Made by a program: the position numbers and the translations under genes. A DNA stretch of 64,000 bases from Bordetella sp. FB-8 (lineage in GTDB: Bacteria > Pseudomonadota > Gammaproteobacteria > Burkholderiales > Burkholderiaceae_B): assembly GCF_000382185.1 (NCBI RefSeq), contig NZ_KB907784.1, positions 930,001 to 994,000 of the forward strand, written 5' to 3'. Below, in pieces: positions 38,194-46,630 of this stretch (positions are counted from its first letter, which is position 1; each line of letters starts with the position of its first letter). The notes below the pieces were generated by a model that did no database searches, was not told the origin of the DNA, and saw nothing but the letters and a program-made list of their open reading frames with translations.

Positions 38194-39162
38194 TCAACTT
38201 CTCTTGATGTGGATGGATTGAACCCAGGGATCATGATCCCCATCAGGCGATTGCCACGGGTCGACATGAGTCATCAGGTTCAGCACGCGATGGCGTTGCA
38301 GAACACGACTGCGGGCTTGGACGGCAATATCGTGACCGGCCTCGACGGTAATATCGGCATCAATCTCAATATGGGCGTCCACCACGATCATGTCGCCCAT
38401 TTTGCGTGTGCGGATATCATGGACGCCCCGCACCCCAGGCGTTTCCAGTAGGGTCTGGCGGATAGACGCCACCTCCTGCTCATCCACGGCCCGATCCATC
38501 AAGTCGTGCAGGGCGTCCCAGCTAAAGGACCAGCCCATCTTGACAATCATCCCCCCCACAACCAAGGCCGCGATGGGATCAAGTAGGGGATAGCCCAGTA
38601 AGTTGCCCGCGATACCGATGCCGACGACGAGCGACGACCCCGCATCCGAGCGCGCATGCCAGGCATTGGCCACCAGCATGCTCGACTTGACTCGCTTGGC
38701 AGCGGCCAGCATATAGCGAAACAACGACTCCTTGGCGATGAGTGCAAGACAAACCACCCATAGCGCCACGCTATGCACACGTGGTATTGCAGCGGGTTCT
38801 TTGAGCTTTATCAGGGCCGACCAGAACATGCCGACCCCTACGGCCAGCAGCAAGATGCCGATTACCAGTGAAGCAGCGGTTTCAAAGCGCTGGTGGCCAT
38901 ACGGATGGTCTTCATCGGCGTCTTTCTTGCCATGATGGCTGGCAACCAGCACGACACCGTCGGAGACGAGGTCGGACAGGGAGTGGATGCCGTCGGCCAC
39001 CAGGCCCTGCGACTTGGCGATGATGCCCACTGCGATCTGCGTGATCGTCAAACCTAGATTGACCCCTACGCTGACCCAGGTGCTGCGCGATGCCACCGCG
39101 GCACGCGCCTGCAGGGTCATCTGATCGGAGTCTTGGTCGTCTTCGGGTGTGTCGAAATGCAT
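38194..39162 (-). CDS. Cation diffusion facilitator (CDF) metal exporter
   Basis: A 322-residue CDF protein with six predicted helices. The transport site is formed by HSLSD (helix II) and HARSD (helix V), i.e. HxxxD pairs instead of the zinc-selective HxxxD/DxxxD. This composition is often seen in iron/manganese/zinc-mixed members; specificity stays open. The C-terminal domain (VHDIRTRKMGDMIVVDAHIEIDADITVEAGHDIA) is the cytoplasmic ferredoxin-like metal-sensing module. Confidence 0.93.
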   Translation of the reverse strand: MHFDTPEDDQDSDQMTLQARAAVASRSTWVSVGVNLGLTITQIAVGIIAKSQGLVADGIHSLSDLVSDGVVLVASHHGKKDADEDHPYGHQRFETAASLVIGILLLAVGVGMFWSALIKLKEPAAIPRVHSVALWVVCLALIAKESLFRYMLAAAKRVKSSMLVANAWHARSDAGSSLVVGIGIAGNLLGYPLLDPIAALVVGGMIVKMGWSFSWDALHDLMDRAVDEQEVASIRQTLLETPGVRGVHDIRTRKMGDMIVVDAHIEIDADITVEAGHDIAVQARSRVLQRHRVLNLMTHVDPWQSPDGDHDPWVQSIHIKRS

Positions 39163-39231
39163 GCGGTGCTCACGCTTGAAGTTAGCTCGGGTCGAAAGTC
39201 AGAAAATTTCCGCCATACCCCGTCGACGCGG

Positions 39232-39753
39232 TTATCGATGCAAATACACCGCCAAAAAGCAGGCGGTAGGCAGGTTTTTGATATTCGGCACCGTTGCCAT
39301 TTTTTGGTCCAGTCCATAGAGGTTCAGTCGCCCCGCATTGGCGCTTGCGCCCTCGTGGGAGGGCTCGCTCTCGATAACGAACGCCTTGACCGGATTCGCA
39401 CCACATGAAAGCATGACCTGCGGCTTATCCAGATTGACGACCCAGGCCGTCGCAGGTGCCACGGATGCGGCATCAAATGCACCGACAAACTGCACCGGAA
39501 TACGCCCCAACCGACCAAAACGCATCGCGATCGGCCCTCCCCCCGCGGCGGCTTTCCCGTCAACGTCCGTCATCTCAAGCTGCAGAGAACCGGTAACGTT
39601 CACTGCCGTCTGGCTGACGGGCTGCCACTGATACGCATCGGGCGATACGGTGCCATGCACAGTGGGAGCCGCCAAGGCAAGAGCAGGCGCGCAACAGCAC
39701 AGGACCAGCGCGGCGAAACGGACAAGGGAAAATCTCGGGAAGATGCGCTTCAT
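39232..39753 (-). CDS. Exported protein of unknown function
   Basis: A 173-residue protein with a clear signal peptide (FAALVLCCCAPALALA-AP). The mature part is beta-rich with two cysteines (MLSCGAN, PTACFLA) that could form a disulfide. No known domain recognised. ATG 39753 is used; a GTG three codons upstream is in frame. It is separated from the polysaccharide genes by 203 bp with no clear terminator, so co-transcription cannot be excluded. Confidence 0.6.
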   Translation of the reverse strand: MKRIFPRFSLVRFAALVLCCCAPALALAAPTVHGTVSPDAYQWQPVSQTAVNVTGSLQLEMTDVDGKAAAGGGPIAMRFGRLGRIPVQFVGAFDAASVAPATAWVVNLDKPQVMLSCGANPVKAFVIESEPSHEGASANAGRLNLYGLDQKMATVPNIKNLPTACFLAVYLHR

Positions 39754-39956
39754 GGTTACCACTGCCGGAGAATCAAGCCGTAATCATAACGGCCCCGCGC
39801 AAAGGCCTTCTGCCTTTCACGCCAGGGCGATCGATCTTGCCCTGACCGCGGGGGACATCACACCGATTGACCGAGCCCCAAGACGCCCCGCTGCGGCAGG
39901 CTTGGCAGGCCATACCTCAGCTTGATTTCCCCAATTTTCTTGGCTATCGCGCGCCC

Positions 39957-40820
39957 CTACCGCGTCTGATCCGCACGATTCCAGCTCATGGCCCAGGCAT
40001 ACATGGCCAGCAACATCACAAACTGCAGCAGCGTCGTCCCGATTAAATAGAAAAGAGGATTCCATAGCAGCGAGAACTGCAGCATGAGCATAGCGGCGAA
40101 GGTAAATTGCACGGGTGTCAGAATTGCCAAATAAAACAAGGCCATCACCGGCAAGGCGAACTTGCGCACCAGATTGAAGTTGAAGATGTTGTAGGTCAGT
40201 CCATAGAGCCAAGGCGTAATCAACATCAGTACGAAAGAGGATTGCATCATCGACGCCACGGATGCGCCGGCGCTATGCATGAAATTCCCACCCCAGAAAT
40301 AAAAGTAGACCTGGGCGACAGCCTGGAGCGTGCCGATGAATCGCGATATGTAGGCCAGCGGCAGCATGTTCGGCGACATGAAAACGGGGCCTATCAACAG
40401 CACCAGAGTCACCGCGAATCCACACCACCATTGCGCGGCGGTGGGCAAGGCGGCGTTCACCAGCGGGTAGGGAATATGCAATACGCTCCCCATTGCCATG
40501 TCCCGGTGCGCCAATGAAAAACCCGGGCCCAGCAAGCCTATCCAGAAGTTGATGATTCCTGTCCAGAGAACGTCGATCAATGGCCATGCCAGGTAGACGG
40601 CCGAACTCAGGACGGCAGGTATCACGATCATCGACAGCAGGCGCAAGGCCGTGAAATCGATATGAAGCAAGGCGCGATGGGTGCGTATCAGTACGCCACG
40701 AATGTTCAACAAACGGGGAGCCGTATGCGCCGTGGCACGCAGGATCGATGAACGCTGCGCCGCCGCGGCAGCGACCGCGGCACTGAGGCTTCTCGTGGAA
40801 GCTCTCCGGTTATTCGACAT
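39957..40820 (-). CDS. Polytopic inner-membrane protein, last gene of polysaccharide operon
   Basis: A 287-residue protein. The first 70 residues are basic and cytoplasmic; the remainder has five to six hydrophobic segments (for example FTALRLLSMIVIPAVLSSAVYLAW and FALPVMALFYLAILTPVQFTFAA). No family was recognised. It follows the YaiO-type gene by 54 bp on the same strand. By context it may be an accessory or export partner of the synthase. ATG 40820 is chosen over ATG 40847. Confidence 0.6.
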   Translation of the reverse strand: MSNNRRASTRSLSAAVAAAAAQRSSILRATAHTAPRLLNIRGVLIRTHRALLHIDFTALRLLSMIVIPAVLSSAVYLAWPLIDVLWTGIINFWIGLLGPGFSLAHRDMAMGSVLHIPYPLVNAALPTAAQWWCGFAVTLVLLIGPVFMSPNMLPLAYISRFIGTLQAVAQVYFYFWGGNFMHSAGASVASMMQSSFVLMLITPWLYGLTYNIFNFNLVRKFALPVMALFYLAILTPVQFTFAAMLMLQFSLLWNPLFYLIGTTLLQFVMLLAMYAWAMSWNRADQTR

Positions 40821-40874
40821 AAATGACTCCGCTAAGGCGATTGACAATCTATGGAAGGACTACGACATCGCGCG

Positions 40875-41738
40875 CTATCGAAAGCTCCAACGCCAGCCGA
40901 TATTGATTGATTTGTCGGAATAGCTGGGGTTTTTGTAGTACCCCAGGCCGATGATCAATAAACTGCCACGCGTTATCCGCTCATGCCATTGCACCGAGAT
41001 ACTGTTGCTCATGTAGTCGACTTTCTGCGTTCCGGTGGTCAGGATCTGATAGGTCTCCTTGGCATGTTCCAGGCGAACGACGATGGCGCGCCGATCGTCG
41101 CTGCCGAATGTGGCGGCCAGGTATTCGCTCGGACCGAATGCGTTGCCGGGATTGGCAACGTTGCCGCGCAAGCCGCCCTCCAGAACAAAACCATTGCCGT
41201 AATAGATCCCGCTAAGTACCAGCCCTTTGTCCGACCGGCCCGCCTGGTTTCCCTCGGCAAAATAAGTGCCCAGGCCAACGACATATTGCCGCTGTGCGCC
41301 GAATTTTTGGTAGCCGGCAAGGTCGATGCGTGCCTCGGGAAACAAAAGACTGCCGCCTGCGCCGACCCCCACCATCATGTAGTTGTCGGGCGATAGATCG
41401 TGCGTCAGACTTATGTCGCCATAAGAGCCGGAAAATCCAAAGCGCGATTGCCTGAGGGCCTCTTCCTGCAGCACGCCGAAATCCGTCACTTGTATGCCGC
41501 GCAAAGAGTAGGACCTGGCCACGCCGTAACCGGCGTCATAACTGCCAAAGCCGGTCATCAATTCGACGGCCGATTTTTCAGGCGGCATGACCACTGCGGG
41601 CGGACTTCCCTGCAGCGGAACGGAATGACTCTGCTGCGCCGCCGCCGATGCCGCCAGCACCAGGCCCGTGCCGAGCAATGCGCCGTTCACGCAATAGATA
41701 AATCGGCGCCGCAAGGCGTAAGACATGGATAGGCTCAT
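40875..41738 (-). CDS. YaiO-family outer-membrane beta-barrel
   Basis: A 287-residue protein with signal peptide (to about residue 35, SAAAQQ) and alternating amphipathic strands ending in IGWRWSFR, with the C-terminal aromatic residue typical of BAM substrates. Strand pattern and length fit the YaiO family, which E. coli encodes beside a GT2 gene (yaiP). Within this operon it is the best candidate for the outer-membrane exit pore or anchor of the polymer. Confidence 0.72.
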   Translation of the reverse strand: MSLSMSYALRRRFIYCVNGALLGTGLVLAASAAAQQSHSVPLQGSPPAVVMPPEKSAVELMTGFGSYDAGYGVARSYSLRGIQVTDFGVLQEEALRQSRFGFSGSYGDISLTHDLSPDNYMMVGVGAGGSLLFPEARIDLAGYQKFGAQRQYVVGLGTYFAEGNQAGRSDKGLVLSGIYYGNGFVLEGGLRGNVANPGNAFGPSEYLAATFGSDDRRAIVVRLEHAKETYQILTTGTQKVDYMSNSISVQWHERITRGSLLIIGLGYYKNPSYSDKSINIGWRWSFR

Positions 41739-41768
41739 TGATTTTTTCTCATGAATTTTTTGGCGGAT

Positions 41769-42794
41769 CTATTCAGCTGCCCGTTTCGTGGCATGCGGTT
41801 TGAGCTTATTGTCCAGGCCAAGCCTGACCCCCTCCTCCATGATGTTCCAGCGCCCTTGCGCTTTCCATCGCGTTGCGTTGTGCAACCAGGCAAGCGCGCT
41901 CTTCTTGTCTCCTGACTTATAGGCCGCCCAGGCGATCAGGCCCCAGGGGTAATAATCCACATCACCGGCCAGCCATTGCGCACCGTACTTTTTGCGCCAG
42001 CTTTGCCAGTCGTGCTGCCGCGCCCGGCCCGTACGCACGTCGTAGATCAAAGGGTAGATGGGGGCGACCGCATAGGGATAAAAAGCGTAGGGCGTGGGCG
42101 GCATGCTCGCGGCCGTCGGTTCCAGCGTCTGGTCTGGGTTGTATCCATAATTGCGCTGCAACGCGGCCAGCATGGTTTCCTGGCTCGGCAACTTGGCAAG
42201 CACACGGGCATGGCGCCTGGACATTGCGCGATTGGCGCGTAGGCGTCGCAAGATGGCCATTACCTCTACGTTGTCGGCGAAATAGGCTCCGGGCTGTCCA
42301 AAGACGGCACGGAAGGTTTGCCTCTGCGGATCCCACAAGGTTTCCAGGTTATCCAGGGCCTTGTCGCAGCTTGCATCGAGTTCCCGGTGCGTGGGAAGTA
42401 TGTCGCTTCCGAGCGCGCACCAAAGTACCGCCAGCGAGTCGTCCGCATCGCTCGGACCGCACGCCAGCCAGAGGTTTCCCCCACTACGACAGATGCGTGG
42501 AAACGGGCCATTCGCCTGTTGGAACTGCACTATCCATTTACTGAAGGTTACCGCCTGACTACGCACGTCAACGCCCAGGCTGTGAGCCACGAGCAGCGCT
42601 TTGATCGCGGAGTAAGGCTCGACATAGTCGCCTTTTTGAAAGACGGTCAATGCCCCATTGGCCATGATGAAATCGGCAAACGGCGTCTGCCTTGCAGCGG
42701 CCGGCGCAGCGGGCAGCACGCTGCAGAACAGGACGAAAACCAATGCGCGGCCTGCAAATTTAATTTCCAAACGCAATCTCCTCGAAGACGACAT
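41769..42794 (-). CDS. Exported alpha/alpha-toroid-like protein, possible glycan hydrolase or lyase
   Basis: A 341-residue protein with a signal peptide ending near AAARQ. The mature chain is helical and repetitive, with motifs such as SKWIVQFQQANGPFPRI, CGPSDADDSLAVLWCAL and VDYYPWGLIAWAAYKSGDKKSALAWLHNA, reminiscent of six-hairpin glycosidases (GH8/lyase-type barrels). The DADDSLA segment recalls the catalytic DAD region of BcsZ-type GH8 enzymes, but identity is too low for assignment. Its start overlaps the previous gene by 35 bp. Probably a periplasmic polymer-trimming enzyme. Confidence 0.6.
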   Translation of the reverse strand: MSSSRRLRLEIKFAGRALVFVLFCSVLPAAPAAARQTPFADFIMANGALTVFQKGDYVEPYSAIKALLVAHSLGVDVRSQAVTFSKWIVQFQQANGPFPRICRSGGNLWLACGPSDADDSLAVLWCALGSDILPTHRELDASCDKALDNLETLWDPQRQTFRAVFGQPGAYFADNVEVMAILRRLRANRAMSRRHARVLAKLPSQETMLAALQRNYGYNPDQTLEPTAASMPPTPYAFYPYAVAPIYPLIYDVRTGRARQHDWQSWRKKYGAQWLAGDVDYYPWGLIAWAAYKSGDKKSALAWLHNATRWKAQGRWNIMEEGVRLGLDNKLKPHATKRAAE

Positions 42795-43842
42795 ACGCAC
42801 TGTCTTGTGTGGTCACGACGCCGTGGATGACGACCCCTTGGGCAACAATCAGCTTTCGGCAAATGACCGTCGTGGGCGTGGCGGCGCTGCCGACGACAGA
42901 ATTTGGACCGATGATGATGTCATCCTCGCTGATAAGCGGCCCGAGGATGGCGCAGCCGGCGCCGATGACTATGCCTCTTGCGGAAATCACGCTGCCTGAT
43001 ACGCTGACATTCTCATGCAGCCGCAAGAAATCATGCGCTTTTATGCTCCCGCGGACGACGCTTCTCGCGACAACCTGGGCAGATCCTCTGACGACGAAAT
43101 CGCCGTCGCAAGGCATTTCGTCTGAAATCGTTGTGTCGCCATCCAGCAGATACCGTCTGCTGCTCGGAGCGGACAACGGCTGGACCGGTGGGGCGCTGAT
43201 ATGGGCATCGTCGCTTTCCCCGAAGTAGAGGGTCGGCGCGCCAGCGCGGACGAACTGGGTATTGTCGGAAAACCGTATGCTGTCCAGGGCGGTTATCCGT
43301 CCATGGACGATCAAGTCGCGGCCGGCCACGATGGTCTGGGCGTCGGCCCATCGGTGAATGAGCACATTCTGCGCCAGCCGCATATTCCCTGCCGAACAAC
43401 ATGCGCGCAGTTGCACGCCCGATCCGACCTGGATGTCCCGCACTGCATAGATGTCCGCCTGCGTCTGGCAATTGGCCGCGATCCGCGCCTCGTCCGCAAA
43501 GATCGCAATATGCGCGAGCCGGCCTACCTCCTCCAATTCAAAGCCTGTTTCCAATACATCAAGGCCGTCGCCATCATGCAATAGGGTGACCTGCGCGCCG
43601 TTGTGGAACAAGGTCTTGCCGATGCGATGAAGTTCGTCGCGCGTGGGCGCGGACCCGAGAAGATGGTCAATCAGCTTGCGAAAGGAGTCGGCAAAATGAC
43701 GCAGTTCATGCGTCGCATTCTGGTCGATGGGAAGCGGCGCATCATCCGTTGGAACAAGCCACTCCCGCAGCGTCGGCAAGAACGGCAGCACGATGAGCGC
43801 CATGGCCGTGAAAAATAGGCCCAGCTGCGAAATGGGATTCAT
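42760..43842 (-). CDS. Membrane-anchored beta-helix (polymer-forming/bactofilin-like) protein
   Basis: A 360-residue protein with one N-terminal transmembrane segment (LGLFFTAMALIVLPFLPTL), a helical region to about residue 100, then about 230 residues of short repeating beta strands with small residues and V/I ladders (for example VVRGSAQVVARSVVRGSIKAHDFLRL and ISARGIVIGAGCAILGPLISEDDIIIG). This resembles hexapeptide or bactofilin-like beta-helices. It overlaps the synthase stop in ATGA. A scaffold for the synthase complex is one possibility; an acyltransferase is less likely because no catalytic His was seen. Confidence 0.6.
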   Translation of the reverse strand: MNPISQLGLFFTAMALIVLPFLPTLREWLVPTDDAPLPIDQNATHELRHFADSFRKLIDHLLGSAPTRDELHRIGKTLFHNGAQVTLLHDGDGLDVLETGFELEEVGRLAHIAIFADEARIAANCQTQADIYAVRDIQVGSGVQLRACCSAGNMRLAQNVLIHRWADAQTIVAGRDLIVHGRITALDSIRFSDNTQFVRAGAPTLYFGESDDAHISAPPVQPLSAPSSRRYLLDGDTTISDEMPCDGDFVVRGSAQVVARSVVRGSIKAHDFLRLHENVSVSGSVISARGIVIGAGCAILGPLISEDDIIIGPNSVVGSAATPTTVICRKLIVAQGVVIHGVVTTQDSAYVVFEEIAFGN

Positions 43843-45299
43843 GGCTTGCGGGTCTCCGATGTAGCGGTCACATCCATATCGGAGTCCGGCTTCAAGGCAA
43901 CTGTCTCGACATCCGCGGCACGGGTCTCGATGGTCACGCGACGAAAGCGCTCCGTCTTGTGCCAGGTCAGCTCCTTGCGCCGCAGATAATCGACTAGCTG
44001 ACTTAATGCGGCCTTGGATATCGTCACCATGCTGATGAGAAAGCCCAACATCGAGAAGGGCAGAAGGCGTATGCGGTTGCGATTGCCATCCAGGTAAGTA
44101 GCCGCCGCGATTTCAAAAAACGCCGCGTTGGTCCCCAATGCGCCGTAGGCCAGCAGTGCGGAAAAGGCCAACCATCCGAGGACCCAGTACTGGGGAGAAA
44201 TGAAGAACAAGGCGGTCGCCAGCATCCACCCCAGGATCAGGACCGGCGACATCATGAATACGCCCAGCAAAAGGGCGCCGTCCAGCCTTTCCCGGAATCG
44301 AAGATCGCCGTTCAATACCAGCCTGATGAGGTTTTTCATCAGAACCTGATTATGTCCGCGTGACCAGCGACTGATCTGGCCGATGCGCATCCGCCATGTC
44401 TGGGGCACTTCCTCGTAGCATTCGGATCGATTCTGATAAACCGTCTTCCAGCCGTTTTGCAAAAGTCGAAACGTGATGTCCGTGTCTTCGGCGAGCATAT
44501 CGATGTCCCAGCCACCGACTTCATTGAGCGCCCGCTGGCGCACCGCGCCGACCGTCCCGCCATATTGCGGAACCAGTCCTAGATTCATGCGCGCGGCCTG
44601 GTCGACCTGGTATCCGCCCGCCCGTTCCAGATCCAGCAGTCGTGTCAACAAGTTATGCCCTACATTCAAGGGCACGACACGGCCCATGACGGCTCCGACC
44701 TCCGGATCGAATAAGGGCGCGACAAGTTGCTTGATCAGGCCTCGCGCCGGCAGGTAATCCGCGTCGAAAATGACGATCACTTCCACATTGATCATGGCCG
44801 TGGCATCTTTTAGCGCGGCCGCCTTGCCGGGGCGCCCCTGGTCACGATGAAACGGGTGCAGCCGGCCTGGATTGGCGGCGGCGATCCGGTCGATGATCGT
44901 CCGCGTTTTGTCGCTGGATCGGTCATTGACCGGCATGATGATCAGCTTTTCGTGCGGGTAGTCGACTTCCAGCAGGGCCGTCAGCGAGTCCGAAATGACC
45001 TGTTCTTCATTATGGGCGGCAACAAAGATGACGACGTCAGGCCAGTTTCCCATCTCGATATCGAGATAGGGCTGACGTTGCCGCCCGAACAGGCGCGCAA
45101 GGGTGAACACATAATGGCGCGTTGCAAAGATGACCAGCAAGAGCACGATCGCCGCGAGCAGCCACGTCATCATACGGATCGGCAACGGGTTCCCAAGCGA
45201 CGGGGCGGCTTGGACGATCTGGCTCTGTGCGAAGGCCAGCATCGGGAACGCGCTCAAGAGCGCCATGACCGCCGTTGCCTTGCGAGAAAGGGGCATCAT
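43839..45299 (-). CDS. Processive family-2 glycosyltransferase (polysaccharide synthase)
   Basis: A 486-residue membrane synthase. Two N-terminal hydrophobic segments precede the GT2 domain with D (VNDRSSD, about 122), DAD (about 175), AEDTD (about 267) and QISRW (about 308). The QxxRW motif marks processive enzymes such as BcsA, PgaC and NfrB. Four C-terminal helices follow and then a 55-residue soluble tail; no PilZ or MshEN c-di-GMP domain is visible. It starts 1 bp after the wecB stop, so UDP-ManNAc is the suggested donor. Confidence 0.88.
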   Translation of the reverse strand: MMPLSRKATAVMALLSAFPMLAFAQSQIVQAAPSLGNPLPIRMMTWLLAAIVLLLVIFATRHYVFTLARLFGRQRQPYLDIEMGNWPDVVIFVAAHNEEQVISDSLTALLEVDYPHEKLIIMPVNDRSSDKTRTIIDRIAAANPGRLHPFHRDQGRPGKAAALKDATAMINVEVIVIFDADYLPARGLIKQLVAPLFDPEVGAVMGRVVPLNVGHNLLTRLLDLERAGGYQVDQAARMNLGLVPQYGGTVGAVRQRALNEVGGWDIDMLAEDTDITFRLLQNGWKTVYQNRSECYEEVPQTWRMRIGQISRWSRGHNQVLMKNLIRLVLNGDLRFRERLDGALLLGVFMMSPVLILGWMLATALFFISPQYWVLGWLAFSALLAYGALGTNAAFFEIAAATYLDGNRNRIRLLPFSMLGFLISMVTISKAALSQLVDYLRRKELTWHKTERFRRVTIETRAADVETVALKPDSDMDVTATSETRKP

Positions 45300-45300
45300 G

Positions 45301-46467
45301 TCATGCCGCCTGTTCCACGATCTCTTGCTCGATCGATGGCATGAACTCCCTTGTCGCGCGCCCCATGAGCGTATCGACTATGCGTTCGCAAGCCAATCCA
45401 TCCCCATACGGATTGGTCACTTGGGAAATTTGAAAATAGTGCGCTGGCTGGTCATAAAGTCGGGTGACCGCCGCGATGATTTGTTCCGCGTTCGTCCCCA
45501 CCAACTGCACCGTGCCCGCGCTGACCGCCTCCGGGCGTTCGGTCACCTCGCGCATGACCAGAACCGGTTTTCCCAGCGATGGCGCCTCTTCCTGCACACC
45601 GCCGGAATCGGTAAGAATGACGTGGGCCCGCTGCATCAGTCTCACAAAGCACAGATAGTCCAGTGGGGCGATCAAATGCACATTCTTGAGTCCTGACAAA
45701 ATTCTGTTGACCGGCTCCTGCACATTCGGATTCAGATGGACTGGATAAACGATTTCTATGTCCTTGCGCCGCGCGAGCACTGCGAGCGCGTTGCAAATTC
45801 CGAGAAATCCATCGCCAAAATTTTCACGCCGATGACCGGTGACAAGCAGCAGCTTGCGGCTGGGATCAAGCGACGGCAGTCCGGCGTTGACTCGGGCGGC
45901 AAGCCGGGGATCGTCGTTGAACCGCTGGACGGTCATTTCCAGGGCATCGATGACCGTATTGCCGGTCACGACGATGCGGCCCTGGAGGTTTTCCAGCTTC
46001 AGGTGCTCGCTGGCTCCGGCTGTCGGAACGAGCAGCAAATCCGATACCACGTCGAGTACGCGGCGGTTCATCTCTTCCGGCCATGGCTGCGACAGATCTC
46101 CGGTGCGCAAGCCGGCTTCCACGTGCGCGACGGGAATGCGGCGATGAAACGCGGCAAGACCGGCAATGGCCGCGGTCGTCGTGTCGCCATGCACCAGTAC
46201 GCGGTCGGGATTGACGCGCGCCAGGATCGGATCAAGCGTGGAAAAAATGCGGGAGCCTACGCTGTTGAGCGTCTGGTTGGCCGCCATGATGTCCAGATCG
46301 TAATCGGCGATGATCTCGAACACGTCCATCACTTGCTGCAACATGCTCCGATGTTGCCCGGTCACGCATATCAGCGATGTGACGCCGCTCTCCAGAGCGA
46401 GCTTCTTGACCAGCGGGGCCATTTTTATGGCTTCAGGACGTGTTCCAAATATCGACAGTATTTTCAT
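45301..46467 (-). CDS. wecB: UDP-N-acetylglucosamine 2-epimerase (non-hydrolysing)
   Basis: A 388-residue epimerase converting UDP-GlcNAc to UDP-ManNAc. Family blocks: KILSIFGTRPEAIKMAPLVK, VLVHGDTTTAAIAGLAAFHRRIPVAHVEAGLRTGD, TGHRRENFGDG and ILTDSGGVQEEAPSLGKPVLVMREVTERPE. No UDP-ManNAc dehydrogenase (wecC) is next to it, so the product is likely used as ManNAc, not ManNAcA. First gene of the minus-strand polysaccharide operon. Confidence 0.95.
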   Translation of the reverse strand: MKILSIFGTRPEAIKMAPLVKKLALESGVTSLICVTGQHRSMLQQVMDVFEIIADYDLDIMAANQTLNSVGSRIFSTLDPILARVNPDRVLVHGDTTTAAIAGLAAFHRRIPVAHVEAGLRTGDLSQPWPEEMNRRVLDVVSDLLLVPTAGASEHLKLENLQGRIVVTGNTVIDALEMTVQRFNDDPRLAARVNAGLPSLDPSRKLLLVTGHRRENFGDGFLGICNALAVLARRKDIEIVYPVHLNPNVQEPVNRILSGLKNVHLIAPLDYLCFVRLMQRAHVILTDSGGVQEEAPSLGKPVLVMREVTERPEAVSAGTVQLVGTNAEQIIAAVTRLYDQPAHYFQISQVTNPYGDGLACERIVDTLMGRATREFMPSIEQEIVEQAA

Positions 46468-46630
46468 TTCCTAGCCTATGAAGTCTCGACTTCGGCATGC
46501 GAATTCGCTGCATCTTGAAAGTAGGATGAGCTGAATTGATGCACCGATGATGCGCGGCTCAATCTACGCCAGAACTTTCTTGAATCTTGTTCTGTACCGT
46601 ACATTCGGCATGAGAACCGGCGATAAATCG

